NCBI GenBank assembly: GCA_035461905.1
Contig: DATHUV010000137.1
Span: forward strand, 1-64,000
Source of the DNA: SZUA-442 sp035461905
GTDB taxonomy: Bacteria; Actinomycetota; Acidimicrobiia; Spongiisociales; UBA5794
DNA length: 64,000 nt
Reading direction: 5' to 3'
Position numbers and translations under genes: made by a program. The notes below the pieces were generated by a model. It saw nothing but the letters and a program-made list of their open reading frames with translations, was not told where the DNA came from and did not search any database. Position 1 is the stretch's first letter; every line of letters starts with the position of its first letter. Below, piece by piece: positions 44,101-52,305 of the stretch.

Positions 44101-44618
44101 AGACCGCGAGGAACGACCTCCGGGCGGTGATCTCGGCACTCGACGAGAAGATGGAGGTGCTCTTCCACGAGGCGTTCGAGGAGATCCAATCGCTCTACCA
44201 GGAGAACTTCGCGCTCGTGTTCCCCGGAGGCACGGGCCGACTGCGCCTGTCGGATCCGTCCGATCCCATGGGCACAGGTGTCCTCGTCGAGGCACAACCC
44301 GCAGGGAAGAAGGTCGGGAGGCTCTCCCTGCTCTCGGGTGGAGAGCGTTCGCTCGCTGCCCTGGCGTTCCTCTTTGCCGTCTTCCGTGCCCGGCCGAGCC
44401 CGTTCTATGTCCTCGATGAGGTCGAGGCGGCTCTCGATGACGCCAACCTGCACCGGTTCCTGAGACTCGTCGACACGCTTCGGCGTGAGACACAGCTCGT
44501 GATCATCACTCACCAGCAGCAGACGATGGAGGCAGCGGATGTCCTCTACGGTGTCACCATGGAGCCCGGGGAGTCATCGAAGGTGCTCTCCAAGCGCATG
44601 AGCTCGGTTAGCGTCTAG
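41181..44618 (+). CDS. smc: Chromosome segregation protein SMC
   Basis: 1145-residue SMC. The N-terminal ATPase lobe starts MKLKHLTLRGFKSFAD with Walker A GPNGSGKS at residues 31-38. Long coiled coils surround a hinge at about 500-640 (VVARHPFVTAVTPEGDVITA and flanks). The C-terminal lobe has the ABC signature LLSGGERSLAALAF and Walker B VLDEVEAALDDAN. It compacts and segregates chromosomes with ScpA and ScpB, which are not in this window. Confidence 0.96.
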   Translation: MKLKHLTLRGFKSFADRTRLDFASGVNVVVGPNGSGKSNILDAIAWVMGTQATRSLRTEKMEDVVFAGTATRPALPRAEVQLSFLNDDGASALDLAEITITRRLFRDGTSEYEMNGVPCRLLDIQDLLSDGGIGRNQHVLVGQGQIGDILNARPEEHRSVIEEAAGVMKHRSRRDRAVRRLERTDHDTERLNDILSEKRRALRPLKRQASAAARHDAVRNEVHALRLFLGGEEIRRIRGRLSNAALERESALEARTDADARLAALKGTLDVLRAESGEVGALLSRDTAAAARLETVRERLTKIGSVARERRRSLEERIDGAGERREDLVVEEADLIEAIARTTDDEVAASDETERRETALRALEDEERSLAEQIKLPAEGVIASLRGDLRALETATERDAAERSRVLARMALVDARIEDESVELERLNQAILRLDEATAPLQDAYTSVTGERVEAQSAWEHQTEATAERRIIVAGARARVEALEGALDGLVDERAREITEDADGVIGALVAALDVPADIAPAVDAALGVWRAAYLVRTVDDVDAATSAVKGAGTGGVSLVVGSRSVHDASEAARTLGLDMLIDRLGPNADRALAAAYLGDCVLVEGWKTGRGVVARHPFVTAVTPEGDVITADGILVSQPDGAGPAALEAARVDVEIAEREVQRATSLLTSAQRAFDSARQRERESLERLEATEAELAGYTEALAMTERARSASREERERLTVRLGAIDEAELARRKRMDALRERVAEFEGEEAARQAAWETLNDRRAEVARQRDVARRSLEDAAGRRASLAERRRLSEQRLAVVANELTQLVLIPDSAERLHALGQIEAAAERTSTLVAGHIETLRTRQRDLREREGSAHTDLEAAEALRDQLDTERRTASDALNDLEVELAELRVRLEATTEAIRRDADATEEQALVAPEPDVEKGATIEERLASLEADLRRMGPINPLAAAEFEELAADVAELEGQLRDLETARNDLRAVISALDEKMEVLFHEAFEEIQSLYQENFALVFPGGTGRLRLSDPSDPMGTGVLVEAQPAGKKVGRLSLLSGGERSLAALAFLFAVFRARPSPFYVLDEVEAALDDANLHRFLRLVDTLRRETQLVIITHQQQTMEAADVLYGVTMEPGESSKVLSKRMSSVSV

Positions 44619-44647
44619 GGAAGGTTCCCGGTCCCGGAGGTCACCTC

Positions 44648-45670
44648 GTGGACATTCTCGTCGTGGCGACCGTCGCCATCGTCGTACTCGTTGTCATCAT
44701 CGGTGTCGTCCTCGTGGCGCGGCGCAGTGGATCCGACACGCTCACGGCAGAGCCGACCCCGGCGAGGCCCGTCACGGGCGTGGTCGATCGCTCCCTTGCC
44801 GGGCGCCTCTCGCGTTCCCGTTCCGCCCTCACGACCGCCCTCGGTGGCGTGTTTGCGTCCTCCGACGTCTCGGACGACACGTGGAACGACATCGAGGAGG
44901 CGTTGATCGCCGCTGATGTCGGACCGAGAGCGGCAGAACAGATCGTGTCGGGCGTTCGAGCGCGAGGCCCTTCATCGGGTATCGAAGCGAGGTCTGCACT
45001 CGAGGCGGAGCTTGCGACGATCCTTGCGAGGACGGACCGAAGCCTGTCCGTCGATTCCCACCCCGCCGTGATCGTCGTGGTGGGCGTGAACGGCACGGGA
45101 AAGACGACGAGCATCGCGAAGGTCGCAAAGCACCTCGTCGACGATGGACGCTCCGTCGTCCTCGGGGCCGCGGACACCTACCGAGCGGCCGCCGACACCC
45201 AGTTGCGAACCTGGGGGGATCGTGTCGGCGTGCCCGTGGTGTCAGGGGGTGCGGGCGCAGATCCAGCATCGGTCGCGTTCGAGGCGTATCGACGTGCTGT
45301 CGACGACGATGCCGATGTCGTGATCATCGACACCGCCGGGAGGCTCCATTCGCAGGCGAACCTCATGGACGAGCTCGCAAAGGTCGTCCGAGTCCTCGGG
45401 CGAGAAGCAGGTCACATCGACGAGGTGTTGCTCGTCCTCGACGGCACCGTCGGCCAGAACGGCATCGCCCAAGCCGCCGCATTCACCACGGCCGTGGGCG
45501 TCACCGGGGTGATCCTCACGAAGCTCGACGGCACGGCACGTGGGGGCGTTGCCGTGGCGATCGAGCAGCAGCTCGACGTACCTGTCAAGCTCATCGGGCT
45601 CGGCGAGGGCATGGACGACCTGATACCGTTCGACGCTCAGGACTTCGCACATGCACTGGTGGCCGAATGA
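44648..45670 (+). CDS. ftsY: Signal recognition particle receptor FtsY
   Basis: 340-residue FtsY. A single N-terminal membrane helix (residues 3-24) replaces the acidic A domain of E. coli FtsY, as in other actinobacteria. The NG domain has GVNGTGKTTSIAK as P-loop, DTYRAAAD, DTAGRLHSQ and TKLDGTARGG. GGAGGT lies a few bases before the GTG. It docks ribosome-SRP complexes at the membrane with Ffh (50959). It overlaps cdd by ATGA. Confidence 0.95.
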   Translation: MDILVVATVAIVVLVVIIGVVLVARRSGSDTLTAEPTPARPVTGVVDRSLAGRLSRSRSALTTALGGVFASSDVSDDTWNDIEEALIAADVGPRAAEQIVSGVRARGPSSGIEARSALEAELATILARTDRSLSVDSHPAVIVVVGVNGTGKTTSIAKVAKHLVDDGRSVVLGAADTYRAAADTQLRTWGDRVGVPVVSGGAGADPASVAFEAYRRAVDDDADVVIIDTAGRLHSQANLMDELAKVVRVLGREAGHIDEVLLVLDGTVGQNGIAQAAAFTTAVGVTGVILTKLDGTARGGVAVAIEQQLDVPVKLIGLGEGMDDLIPFDAQDFAHALVAE

Positions 45671-46065
45671 CGTATACCGATCATGAGCTCGTCGAACTCG
45701 CCGCAGGCGCTGCGACGGGTTCCTACTCCCCGTACTCCGGTTTCCGTGTCGGCGCTGCGATCGTCACCGACGCCGGCACCGTCGTGACCGGGGCGAACAT
45801 CGAGAATGCCGCCTACGGGGTGACCGTGTGCGCCGAAACGAACGCGATCACGACCGCGGTCGCCGCGGGGGCCGAACGGATCACGACCGTCGCGGTCGCC
45901 TGCCTCGATGGTGACCTGTGCACGCCGTGCGGAGCATGTCGGCAGGTCATGAGGGAGTTCGGCGTCGAACGGGTGATCATGCGCGGACGTGACGGCACGG
46001 CGTTCGAGATGACCCTCGACGAGTTGCTGCCCGCTTCCTTTGGTCCCGAGGCCCTCGACGGCTGA
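45667..46065 (+). CDS. cdd: Cytidine deaminase
   Basis: 132-residue homotetrameric cytidine deaminase. SYSPYSGFRVGAAIV is the substrate loop, CAETNAI holds the zinc cysteine with catalytic glutamate and PCGACRQVMREF the other two zinc cysteines. It converts cytidine and deoxycytidine to uridine forms and fits the nucleoside salvage operon at 48-51 kb. It is coupled to ftsY by ATGA and convergent with etfA. Confidence 0.94.
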   Translation: MTYTDHELVELAAGAATGSYSPYSGFRVGAAIVTDAGTVVTGANIENAAYGVTVCAETNAITTAVAAGAERITTVAVACLDGDLCTPCGACRQVMREFGVERVIMRGRDGTAFEMTLDELLPASFGPEALDG

Positions 46066-46076
46066 TCGGTCAGCCG
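46059..46076. terminator. Hairpin spanning the cdd and etfA stop codons
   Basis: CGGCTGA-TCGG-TCAGCCG is a perfect seven-pair inverted repeat. It contains both convergent stop codons. No U-tract follows on either side, so it is at best a bidirectional terminator candidate. Confidence 0.4.
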
Positions 46077-47020
46077 CTCGAGCGGAGTGCCTCGATCAGC
46101 TTCGGTACGACCGAGTGCAGGTCACCGACGACCCCGAGATCGGCGATCGAGAAGATCGGCGCGTCGGGATCCTTGTTGATGGCGATGATGGTCGAGGCGC
46201 CCTTCATCCCCACGACGTGCTGCATCGCCCCGGAAACCCCGCACGCGATGTAGACGTTCGGCTTCACGGTCTTTCCCGTCTGGCCGATCTGGTACGAGTA
46301 GGGCACCCATCCGGCATCCACGACGGCACGCGTTCCTCCTACGGCTCCGCCGAGGAGCCCGGCGAGCTCCGCCATCATGTCGAACTTCTCCGGTGAGCCC
46401 AATCCGCGCCCTCCCGTGACGACGACACGCGCCGAGCCGAGGTCAGGACCCTCGGACACCTCGACGTGGCGCTCGGTGACGGTGGCCGCTCCCGAGTGGC
46501 CCGTTTCGGGCACCGGTACGCTCGTCACCGTCGGCGTCGATCCCCCTGCGGGTTCCGCGGTGAATGCCTTCGGCCGGGTGAGGACGATGGCCGGTGAGCC
46601 ATCCGTTGCTCGTGTCGTCACGCTGCGGGTCCCGCCGAGGATCTCCGACGTCGCCGTGACCCCATCGGCGACCGAGACATCCAGGGCGTTCGAGATCACC
46701 GGCTTGCCGATGCGCGCCGCGAGGCGTCCCGCGACATCGCGTTCCGTCGTGCTCATCCCGAGCAGGACGAGGTCGCCCCCGTGGCTCGAGATCAGCTCGG
46801 AAAGAGCGGCGGCCGCCGCGGCTGAGGGCAGGGCATCGCCGGTTTCGAGGTGGAAAACCGACACAACGCCATGGTCACCGAGTTCTGCGAATGCGGCATC
46901 GGAGCCGGCTCCGAGATACAACGCGTGCACCTCACCGAACGTCCGAGCCTTCGAGGCGAGCTCGAGCGTGCTGGCTGATACCGCCCCTTCCAATTCCTCT
47001 GCAACGATCCATGTAGCCAT
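46070..47020 (-). CDS. etfA: Electron transfer flavoprotein, alpha subunit
   Basis: 316-residue EtfA. The C-terminal FAD-binding domain has VVTGGRGLGSPEKFDM, AVGGTRAVVDAGWVPYSYQIGQTGK and PNVYIACGVSGAMQHVVGMK, all highly conserved. With EtfB it carries electrons from acyl-CoA dehydrogenases to ETF:quinone oxidoreductase. Its ATG overlaps the etfB stop (TGATG). Confidence 0.95.
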   Translation of the reverse strand: MATWIVAEELEGAVSASTLELASKARTFGEVHALYLGAGSDAAFAELGDHGVVSVFHLETGDALPSAAAAAALSELISSHGGDLVLLGMSTTERDVAGRLAARIGKPVISNALDVSVADGVTATSEILGGTRSVTTRATDGSPAIVLTRPKAFTAEPAGGSTPTVTSVPVPETGHSGAATVTERHVEVSEGPDLGSARVVVTGGRGLGSPEKFDMMAELAGLLGGAVGGTRAVVDAGWVPYSYQIGQTGKTVKPNVYIACGVSGAMQHVVGMKGASTIIAINKDPDAPIFSIADLGVVGDLHSVVPKLIEALRSSG

Positions 47021-47778
47021 CAGATCACCTTCGTTTCACGGAGGACGGCCACGATCCGCTCGTGGGCCGTACCGTCGTCCTCGACGATCTCGCCGGCCTC
47101 GCGTGAGGCCACGGGTGCGACGCTGACGATCTTCTGGTCGTTCGCGAGCTCGACGCCGAGGTCGGCGACGCTCAGCATGTCGATCGGCTTGGACTTCGCC
47201 TGCATGATTCCCTTGAAGGTCGGATATCGCGGCTCGACTGCGCCAGCCGTCACGGCGAGGAGCGCCGGGAGGGGTGCCGAGACGACGTCGTAGCCCGCAG
47301 CGGTCTGGCGCTCGATCGTCGCGGTGCCATCGGCCACCTCGACCTTCCTGGCGAACGTGAGGCACGGCATGTCGAGGAGCTCGGACATCATCTGGGGTAC
47401 GACCCCTGTGTATCCGTCCGTCGATTCGCTGCCGGCGATCACGAGGTCCGCGCCGTCACGGGCGATCGCTGCACTGAGCACGCGTGCCGTCGTCAGGGCA
47501 TCGGAACCCTTGAGTGTGGAGTCGTCGATGAGGATGGCCCTGTCCGCGCCCATTGCCAATGCCTGCCGGATGCCCTGGAGAGAACCCGAGGGTGACATCG
47601 ACACGAGCGTGACGGTGCCCTCGTGTGCCTCGGCGAGCTGGAGGGCCACCTCGATGCCGTACCGGTCGGTGTCGTCGAGGACCTGGTCCTCAGGTCTGAT
47701 GACCCAATGGTTCTCGCCGTCGAGTTCGTACGGCGTCGCAGGGTCGGGGATCTGTTTCACACAGACCGCGATGTTCAT
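47020..47778 (-). CDS. etfB: Electron transfer flavoprotein, beta subunit
   Basis: 252-residue EtfB with MNIAVCVKQIPDP at the start, SGSLQGIRQALAMGADRAIL and AGSESTDGYTGVVPQMMSELL for AMP and subunit contacts. It precedes etfA in a two-gene operon. The promoter region carries a perfect palindrome overlapping the -35 (47823-47840), so the operon is probably repressed by a dimeric regulator, perhaps one that senses acyl-CoA. Confidence 0.95.
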   Translation of the reverse strand: MNIAVCVKQIPDPATPYELDGENHWVIRPEDQVLDDTDRYGIEVALQLAEAHEGTVTLVSMSPSGSLQGIRQALAMGADRAILIDDSTLKGSDALTTARVLSAAIARDGADLVIAGSESTDGYTGVVPQMMSELLDMPCLTFARKVEVADGTATIERQTAAGYDVVSAPLPALLAVTAGAVEPRYPTFKGIMQAKSKPIDMLSVADLGVELANDQKIVSVAPVASREAGEIVEDDGTAHERIVAVLRETKVI

Positions 47779-47811
47779 GGGCGCTGCGCTCCTTCGTCGG
47801 ACGGTGGCGAC

Positions 47812-47840
47812 AGTCTACGGACTTTGAGCGACTGCTCAAA
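47812..47840 (-). promoter_or_regulatory. etfBA promoter with palindromic operator
   Basis: Reading the minus strand, TTGAGC (47839-47834) and TAGACT (47817-47812) are -35 and -10 with a 16-base spacer. The palindrome TTTGAGC-N4-GCTCAAA (47823-47840) covers the -35. GAAGGAG at 47795-47789 is the ribosome site. Confidence 0.55.
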
Positions 47841-47861
47841 AACCCGCCGGCTCAGTCGGCG
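47838..47861 (-). terminator. Intrinsic terminator of the nucleoside salvage operon
   Basis: On the minus strand CGCCG and CGGCG form a five-pair stem with a seven-base loop that contains the punA stop codon, followed by GG and TTTTT. Confidence 0.6.
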
Positions 47862-48679
47862 ATGAGCGTCGGGAGGAACGCATCCACGACATCGGCGAAG
47901 ACGGTCTGTGCGCGCATGGCCGTCTCGGTGACCTCTGCGTGTGACAGCGGCGTCCTGGAGATGCCTGCGGCGAGGTTGGTGACGAGCGAGATGCCCGCCA
48001 CCTCGGCCCCCATGTGACGAACGGCGATCGCCTCGGGCACGGTCGACATGCCGACGAGGTCGGCGCCGAGCCGCTTCGCCATCTGCACCTCGGCGGGGGT
48101 CTCATACGTGGGACCGGGAAACGCCGCGTACACCCCTTCATGAGCGGGGAGGCCGCGTTCGGTGAGGATGTCCCTGAGCCGGGAGCGCAGCGACTTCGTG
48201 TACACCTCGGTCATGTCGGGGAATCGGGGTCCCAGCCTGTCGTCGTTGGGTCCGGTGAGGGGATTGCGGCCCGACAGGTTGAGGTGGTCCGAGATCACGA
48301 CGAGGTCACCGGGCGAGAAGGACTCGTTGACCCCTCCGGCTGCGTTCGTCAGGAGGACCCTCCGTGCGCCGGTTGCGACCGCGGTCCTGACCCCGAAGAC
48401 GATGTCGTCCATGTCCCAACCCTCATAGCTGTGGACCCTTCCTGCGAACACCAGCAGCGCACGCCCCTCGATCGGCACGGAGAACAGTGATCCCGCATGC
48501 CCCGTGACCTGTGGAGTCGGGAATCCCGGGATGCCCTGGTAGGGGAGCTCGACCGCCCCCGGAAGGGAACGGGCGTAGGTGCTCAGCCCCGAGCCGAGCA
48601 CCACCGCCGCGTCATGGCGGTCCCGTTCGCTGCGAGCGGCGATGACCGCGGCGGCAGCCATGATGGTGTGGTAGCTCAT
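47852..48679 (-). CDS. punA: Purine nucleoside phosphorylase (type I trimeric)
   Basis: 275-residue phosphorylase. VVLGSGLSTYA is the phosphate-binding loop, GRVHSYEGWDMDDIVFGVR and LLTNAAGGVNESFSPGDLVVISDHLN are characteristic and AAFPGPTYETPAEVQMAKRLGADLVGMSTVPE is the substrate site of the inosine/guanosine type. It splits purine nucleosides with phosphate. It is last in the upp-atl-pdp-punA unit, overlapping the gene before by ATGA. Confidence 0.92.
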   Translation of the reverse strand: MSYHTIMAAAAVIAARSERDRHDAAVVLGSGLSTYARSLPGAVELPYQGIPGFPTPQVTGHAGSLFSVPIEGRALLVFAGRVHSYEGWDMDDIVFGVRTAVATGARRVLLTNAAGGVNESFSPGDLVVISDHLNLSGRNPLTGPNDDRLGPRFPDMTEVYTKSLRSRLRDILTERGLPAHEGVYAAFPGPTYETPAEVQMAKRLGADLVGMSTVPEAIAVRHMGAEVAGISLVTNLAAGISRTPLSHAEVTETAMRAQTVFADVVDAFLPTLIAD

Positions 48680-49983
48680 GTGATCACATCCAGGACGAGG
48701 TCGGGCTGTTCCACTGGTTCATCGGCGATGACCCACGCATCCTGTAGGACACTGAGGGCGCTTTCGAGTTGGCCGGAATCGCGGTATCCGACGCGAGCGA
48801 GGATGGTGCCCTCCGTTACGTGCACACCGATCTTGGCCTCGATCTCGAGCCCGACGGCAGGGTCGATGTCGTCCCCCTTCGTTGCTCTCCCGGCGCCGAG
48901 CCTCACGGAGGCCTCGCCGATCGACAGTGCGTCGCAGCGGACCACGAACCCGTCGCGTTGAGCGGTGATGACATGCTCGCTCGGCGGTTGTGGCAGGCGT
49001 GTGGGGTCTTCTATTGCCCTCGGGTCGCCGCCCTGGCGTCGGACGAGCTCGACCATCACCTCCATGGCTGCGCCCGTCGATACGGCACTGGCCACCCTCG
49101 ATCTGGCGGCTTCGCGATCGTCCTCACCCGCGAGCACGAGCATCTCGATGGCGAGGATCTCCGTCAGTGTGGTGCTGTCGTCGGGACCCTCACCGCGCAG
49201 GATCTCGACCGATTCCCTCACCTCGTTTGCGTTCCCCACAGCCCTTCCGAGCGGTTGGGACATGTCGGTGAGGAGGGCAGTCACCTGCGTGTCGTAGGAA
49301 CGGCCGATTCCGATCATCGTGCGTGCGAGCGCTTCGGCGTGTGCTCTCGTCTTCATGAACGCTCCGCTTCCGACCTTCACGTCGAGCACGAGCCCGTCGA
49401 GGTCCTCCGCGAGCTTCTTGGACATGATGGACGACGATATGAGGTTCTTGCACGGCACCGTGCCCGATGCGTCCCTGAGGGCGTAGATGCGCCTGTCAGC
49501 GGGGACGAGGGACTCGGACTGGCCGGTCATCACGACGCCGATCTCATCGAGTTGGGCTGCGATTTCATCCGGGTCGACGGCGGTCGAGAATCCCGGGATC
49601 GACTCGAGCTTGTCGAGTGTTCCGCCGGTGTGGCCGAGACCGCGGCCCGACATCATGGGTACGGCGATACCGCATGCAGCGACGATCGGTGCAAGGGGGA
49701 TCGAGATCTTGTCGCCTACCCCGCCCGTCGAGTGCTTGTCGATCTTCGGCTTCTTGACGCCCGACAGGTCGAGCTGATCACCGGATCGGAGCATCGCGTC
49801 CGTCCACGCGGCGAGCTCTGTGTCCTCCATGCCTTGGATGAGGATGGCCATCAGGAGCGAGGACATCTGGTAGTCGGGGATTTCATCGGCCGTGTACTGC
49901 TCGATGATCCACTCGATGGCGTCCGGGTCGAGGGCGGATCCGTCGCGCTTTTCACCGATGAGTTCGACCATCGAATAGGTCAT
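48676..49983 (-). CDS. Pyrimidine-nucleoside / thymidine phosphorylase
   Basis: 435-residue member of the DeoA/Pdp family. KIDKHSTGGVGDKISIPLAP is the phosphate-binding signature, MSGRGLGHTGGTLDKLESIPG binds the nucleoside and VLDVKVGSGAFMKT completes the site. The C-terminal domain closes over the active site. The start at 49983 overlaps the alkyltransferase-like gene (ATGA) and gives the normal family length; upstream in-frame codons belong to that gene. deoA and pdp cannot be separated by sequence here. Confidence 0.92.
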   Translation of the reverse strand: MTYSMVELIGEKRDGSALDPDAIEWIIEQYTADEIPDYQMSSLLMAILIQGMEDTELAAWTDAMLRSGDQLDLSGVKKPKIDKHSTGGVGDKISIPLAPIVAACGIAVPMMSGRGLGHTGGTLDKLESIPGFSTAVDPDEIAAQLDEIGVVMTGQSESLVPADRRIYALRDASGTVPCKNLISSSIMSKKLAEDLDGLVLDVKVGSGAFMKTRAHAEALARTMIGIGRSYDTQVTALLTDMSQPLGRAVGNANEVRESVEILRGEGPDDSTTLTEILAIEMLVLAGEDDREAARSRVASAVSTGAAMEVMVELVRRQGGDPRAIEDPTRLPQPPSEHVITAQRDGFVVRCDALSIGEASVRLGAGRATKGDDIDPAVGLEIEAKIGVHVTEGTILARVGYRDSGQLESALSVLQDAWVIADEPVEQPDLVLDVIT

Positions 49984-50261
49984 CTCAGCGATCCCATCTG
50001 CACCCTGCCGCGTTCGATCGTGATGCCCTCGGCCCGCAGGTGCTGTGCGTGCTCGGCCTCGGCTCCGGGGACCAATCTCCCCGAAGCGGCAACGACACGC
50101 CACCATGGAAGTCCCGGTGTGGATGCCAGGAGGTTGCCGACGGCGCGAGCAGCTCCCGGATGCCCCGCTTCTGCAGCGATCTCGCCGTAGGTGCTCACGG
50201 AGCCGAATGGAATGTCCTGCACCATCGCGATCACGTTCTCCTCGAAATCGTCGTCGGGCAT
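49980..50261 (-). CDS. Alkyltransferase-like (ATL) protein, MGMT fold without the reactive cysteine
   Basis: 93-residue protein with the C-terminal DNA-binding domain of O6-alkylguanine alkyltransferases: PFGSVSTYGEIAAEAG, ARAVGNLLA and PWWRVVAASGRLV. At residues 52-56 the acceptor motif PCHRV is replaced by PWWRV, so the cysteine is a tryptophan as in ATL proteins. These flip out O6-alkylguanine and hand it to nucleotide excision repair rather than repairing it directly. It is embedded, with one-base and four-base overlaps, between upp and the pyrimidine phosphorylase gene, an unexpected operon for a repair factor. Confidence 0.88.
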   Translation of the reverse strand: MPDDDFEENVIAMVQDIPFGSVSTYGEIAAEAGHPGAARAVGNLLASTPGLPWWRVVAASGRLVPGAEAEHAQHLRAEGITIERGRVQMGSLR

Positions 50262-50878
50262 CAGAACGTACCAAACAGGCGATCGCCCATGTCGCCGAGG
50301 CCGGGGACGATGTAGAAGTCGTCGTTGAGTTCCCGGTCGTGGGCAGCGGTAACGATGCGGACGTCGGGATGATCGCTGTACATGCGTGCGACCCCCTCAG
50401 GCGCCGTCACGACACACAATGCGGTGATGTCGCGGGCTCCGGAGGACTTCACCTTGTCCACGGCCCACGACAGCGAACCTCCCGTGGCGAGCATCGGCTC
50501 GCAGATCAGGACGAAGGCGTCCGAGAGGTCGGGGAGCTTTGCGTAGTACTCCTGGGGCATTGCGGTCTCCTCGTTCCTTGCGACGCCGGCGAATCCCACC
50601 TTCACGTTCGGGATCGTCTCGAGGACGGCGTCGAGCATGCCGAGACCCGCCCGCAGAACCGGCACGGCCACGACGTTCTCGACAACGTGGCCGGTGGTCG
50701 GTTCCATGGGGGTTTCGATCTCTTTCGCGGTGAGTGGAAGACGCTTGGTCGCTTCGATCACGAGGGTGTAGGTGAGCCCCCGGGCCGCGGCCCGGAACGC
50801 CTGGGGAGGCGTCGTGCGATCGCGCAGCACCGTCAGGTAGTGGCGCGTCAGTGGATGGTCGATGACCGTCAGGTTCAT
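50261..50878 (-). CDS. upp: Uracil phosphoribosyltransferase
   Basis: 205-residue UPRTase, converting uracil and PRPP to UMP. VPVLRAGLGMLDAVL is the flexible substrate region, ICEPMLATGGSLSWAVDKVK is the PRPP loop and YIVPGLGDMGDRLFGT ends the protein as usual. The first ATG that matches the family is at 50878; longer frames enter the divergent ffh gene. It starts the salvage operon and overlaps the next gene by one base (TGATG). Confidence 0.95.
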   Translation of the reverse strand: MNLTVIDHPLTRHYLTVLRDRTTPPQAFRAAARGLTYTLVIEATKRLPLTAKEIETPMEPTTGHVVENVVAVPVLRAGLGMLDAVLETIPNVKVGFAGVARNEETAMPQEYYAKLPDLSDAFVLICEPMLATGGSLSWAVDKVKSSGARDITALCVVTAPEGVARMYSDHPDVRIVTAAHDRELNDDFYIVPGLGDMGDRLFGTF

Positions 50879-50901
50879 GCAGTTCCCGAGTTGCTTGCTG
50901 C

Positions 50902-50951
50902 ACGGTACCAAAGGTCGTCGCAGCACATGGTGGACTTCGCCGCCATACACT
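50902..50951. promoter_or_regulatory. Divergent upp / ffh promoters
   Basis: TACCGT (50907-50902, minus) is a likely -10 for upp with a leader of about 17 bases. TACACT (50946-50951, plus) ends seven bases before the ffh ATG, so ffh may be leaderless. Confidence 0.4.
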
Positions 50952-50958
50952 CCACGAC

Positions 50959-52302
50959 ATGTTTGATGCCCTGTCCGGACGCCTTGGTGGCGTCTTCGAT
51001 CGATTGCGAAGCAAAGGGCGACTCTCGGAGGAGGACGTCGATGCTGCCCTGCGAGAGGTGCGGCTCGCACTGCTCGAGGCCGATGTCAACCTCGGCGTCG
51101 TCAAGACGTTCCTCGCGAGGGTGAGGGAACGCGCCCTGGGTTCGGAGGTCATGAAGAGCCTCACTCCCGGCCAGCAGGTGATCAAGATCGTCCACGAGGA
51201 ACTCATCGTCACGCTCGGCGAACAGGAGGCACCCCTCGTTCGGCCCGCCGCGCCACCCCTCGTGATCATGATGGTCGGGCTGCAGGGATCGGGAAAGACG
51301 ACGACTGCGGCCAAGGTCGCGCTTCACCTCAAGGGCAAGGGGAAGCGTCCCCTCCTCATCGCGGCAGACCTGCAACGCCCTGCGGCGATCGATCAGCTCG
51401 AGACGCTCGGACGGCGGATCGACGTCCCCGTGTTCGTCGATCGGCGCAGCACCCCACCGAAGGTGGTCAAAGCGGGTCTGCGCCATGCGCGTGACGTGTC
51501 CGCCAACGTCGTGATCATCGACACCGCAGGGCGGCTCCAGATCAACACCGACCTGATGAAGGAACTCGCTGCGATTCGGAAGGTCTCCGAGCCCGATGAG
51601 ACCCTGTTGGTCGTCGACGCGATGACCGGCCAAGAGGCCGTGAACGTCGCACTCGGGTTCTCCGAGTACACCACGCTGACGGGTCTCGTCATGACGAAAG
51701 TCGACGGTGATGCACGCGGCGGTGCGACGATCTCGGCAAGGGAGGTCACCGGCGTTCCGGTCAAGTTCGTGGGTACAGGGGAAACGATCGGCGATCTGGA
51801 TGCGTTCTATCCGGAGCGGATGGCCTCCCGAATCCTCGGCATGGGTGACGTCCTGTCGCTGATCGAGAAGGCGGAGGCGACCTACGACCAGGAAGAGGCC
51901 GAGCGTGCGACGAAGAAGATGCTCGACGCATCCTTCGACCTCGAGGACTTCCTCGAACAGTTCCAGCAGATCAAGAAGATGGGACCTTTGCAGCAGCTCG
52001 TGGGTATGCTCCCGGGCGCAGGTTCCGCCCTGCGAGATGTCCAAGTGGACGAGCGACAGCTCGCACGCGTGGAAGCGATCATCCGGTCGATGACACCGGG
52101 TGAACGGAGGAATCCGAAGACGATCAACGGCAGTCGAAAGCGCCGCATCGCCGCCGGGTCGGGAACGAAGCCGCAGGACGTCAACGGAGTCCTCAGACAG
52201 TTCTCGCAAGCACAGAAGATGATGAAGGCCATGGCAGGCGGTAGGAGTCCCATCCCCGGACTCTCGATGCCCCCCATGCCACGCCAAACCAAGAAGAGGT
52301 GA
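50959..52302 (+). CDS. ffh: Signal recognition particle protein Ffh
   Basis: 447-residue Ffh. The N domain begins MFDALSGRLGGVFDRLRSKG, the G domain has GLQGSGKTTTAAKVA, ADLQRPAAIDQL, IIDTAGRLQI and TKVDGDARGGA, and the C-terminal M domain is methionine-rich (KMGPLQQLVGMLPG, QAQKMMKAMAGG). With 4.5S RNA, not found in this window, it captures signal sequences and delivers them to FtsY. Confidence 0.96.
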   Translation: MFDALSGRLGGVFDRLRSKGRLSEEDVDAALREVRLALLEADVNLGVVKTFLARVRERALGSEVMKSLTPGQQVIKIVHEELIVTLGEQEAPLVRPAAPPLVIMMVGLQGSGKTTTAAKVALHLKGKGKRPLLIAADLQRPAAIDQLETLGRRIDVPVFVDRRSTPPKVVKAGLRHARDVSANVVIIDTAGRLQINTDLMKELAAIRKVSEPDETLLVVDAMTGQEAVNVALGFSEYTTLTGLVMTKVDGDARGGATISAREVTGVPVKFVGTGETIGDLDAFYPERMASRILGMGDVLSLIEKAEATYDQEEAERATKKMLDASFDLEDFLEQFQQIKKMGPLQQLVGMLPGAGSALRDVQVDERQLARVEAIIRSMTPGERRNPKTINGSRKRRIAAGSGTKPQDVNGVLRQFSQAQKMMKAMAGGRSPIPGLSMPPMPRQTKKR

Positions 52303-52305
52303 CCG

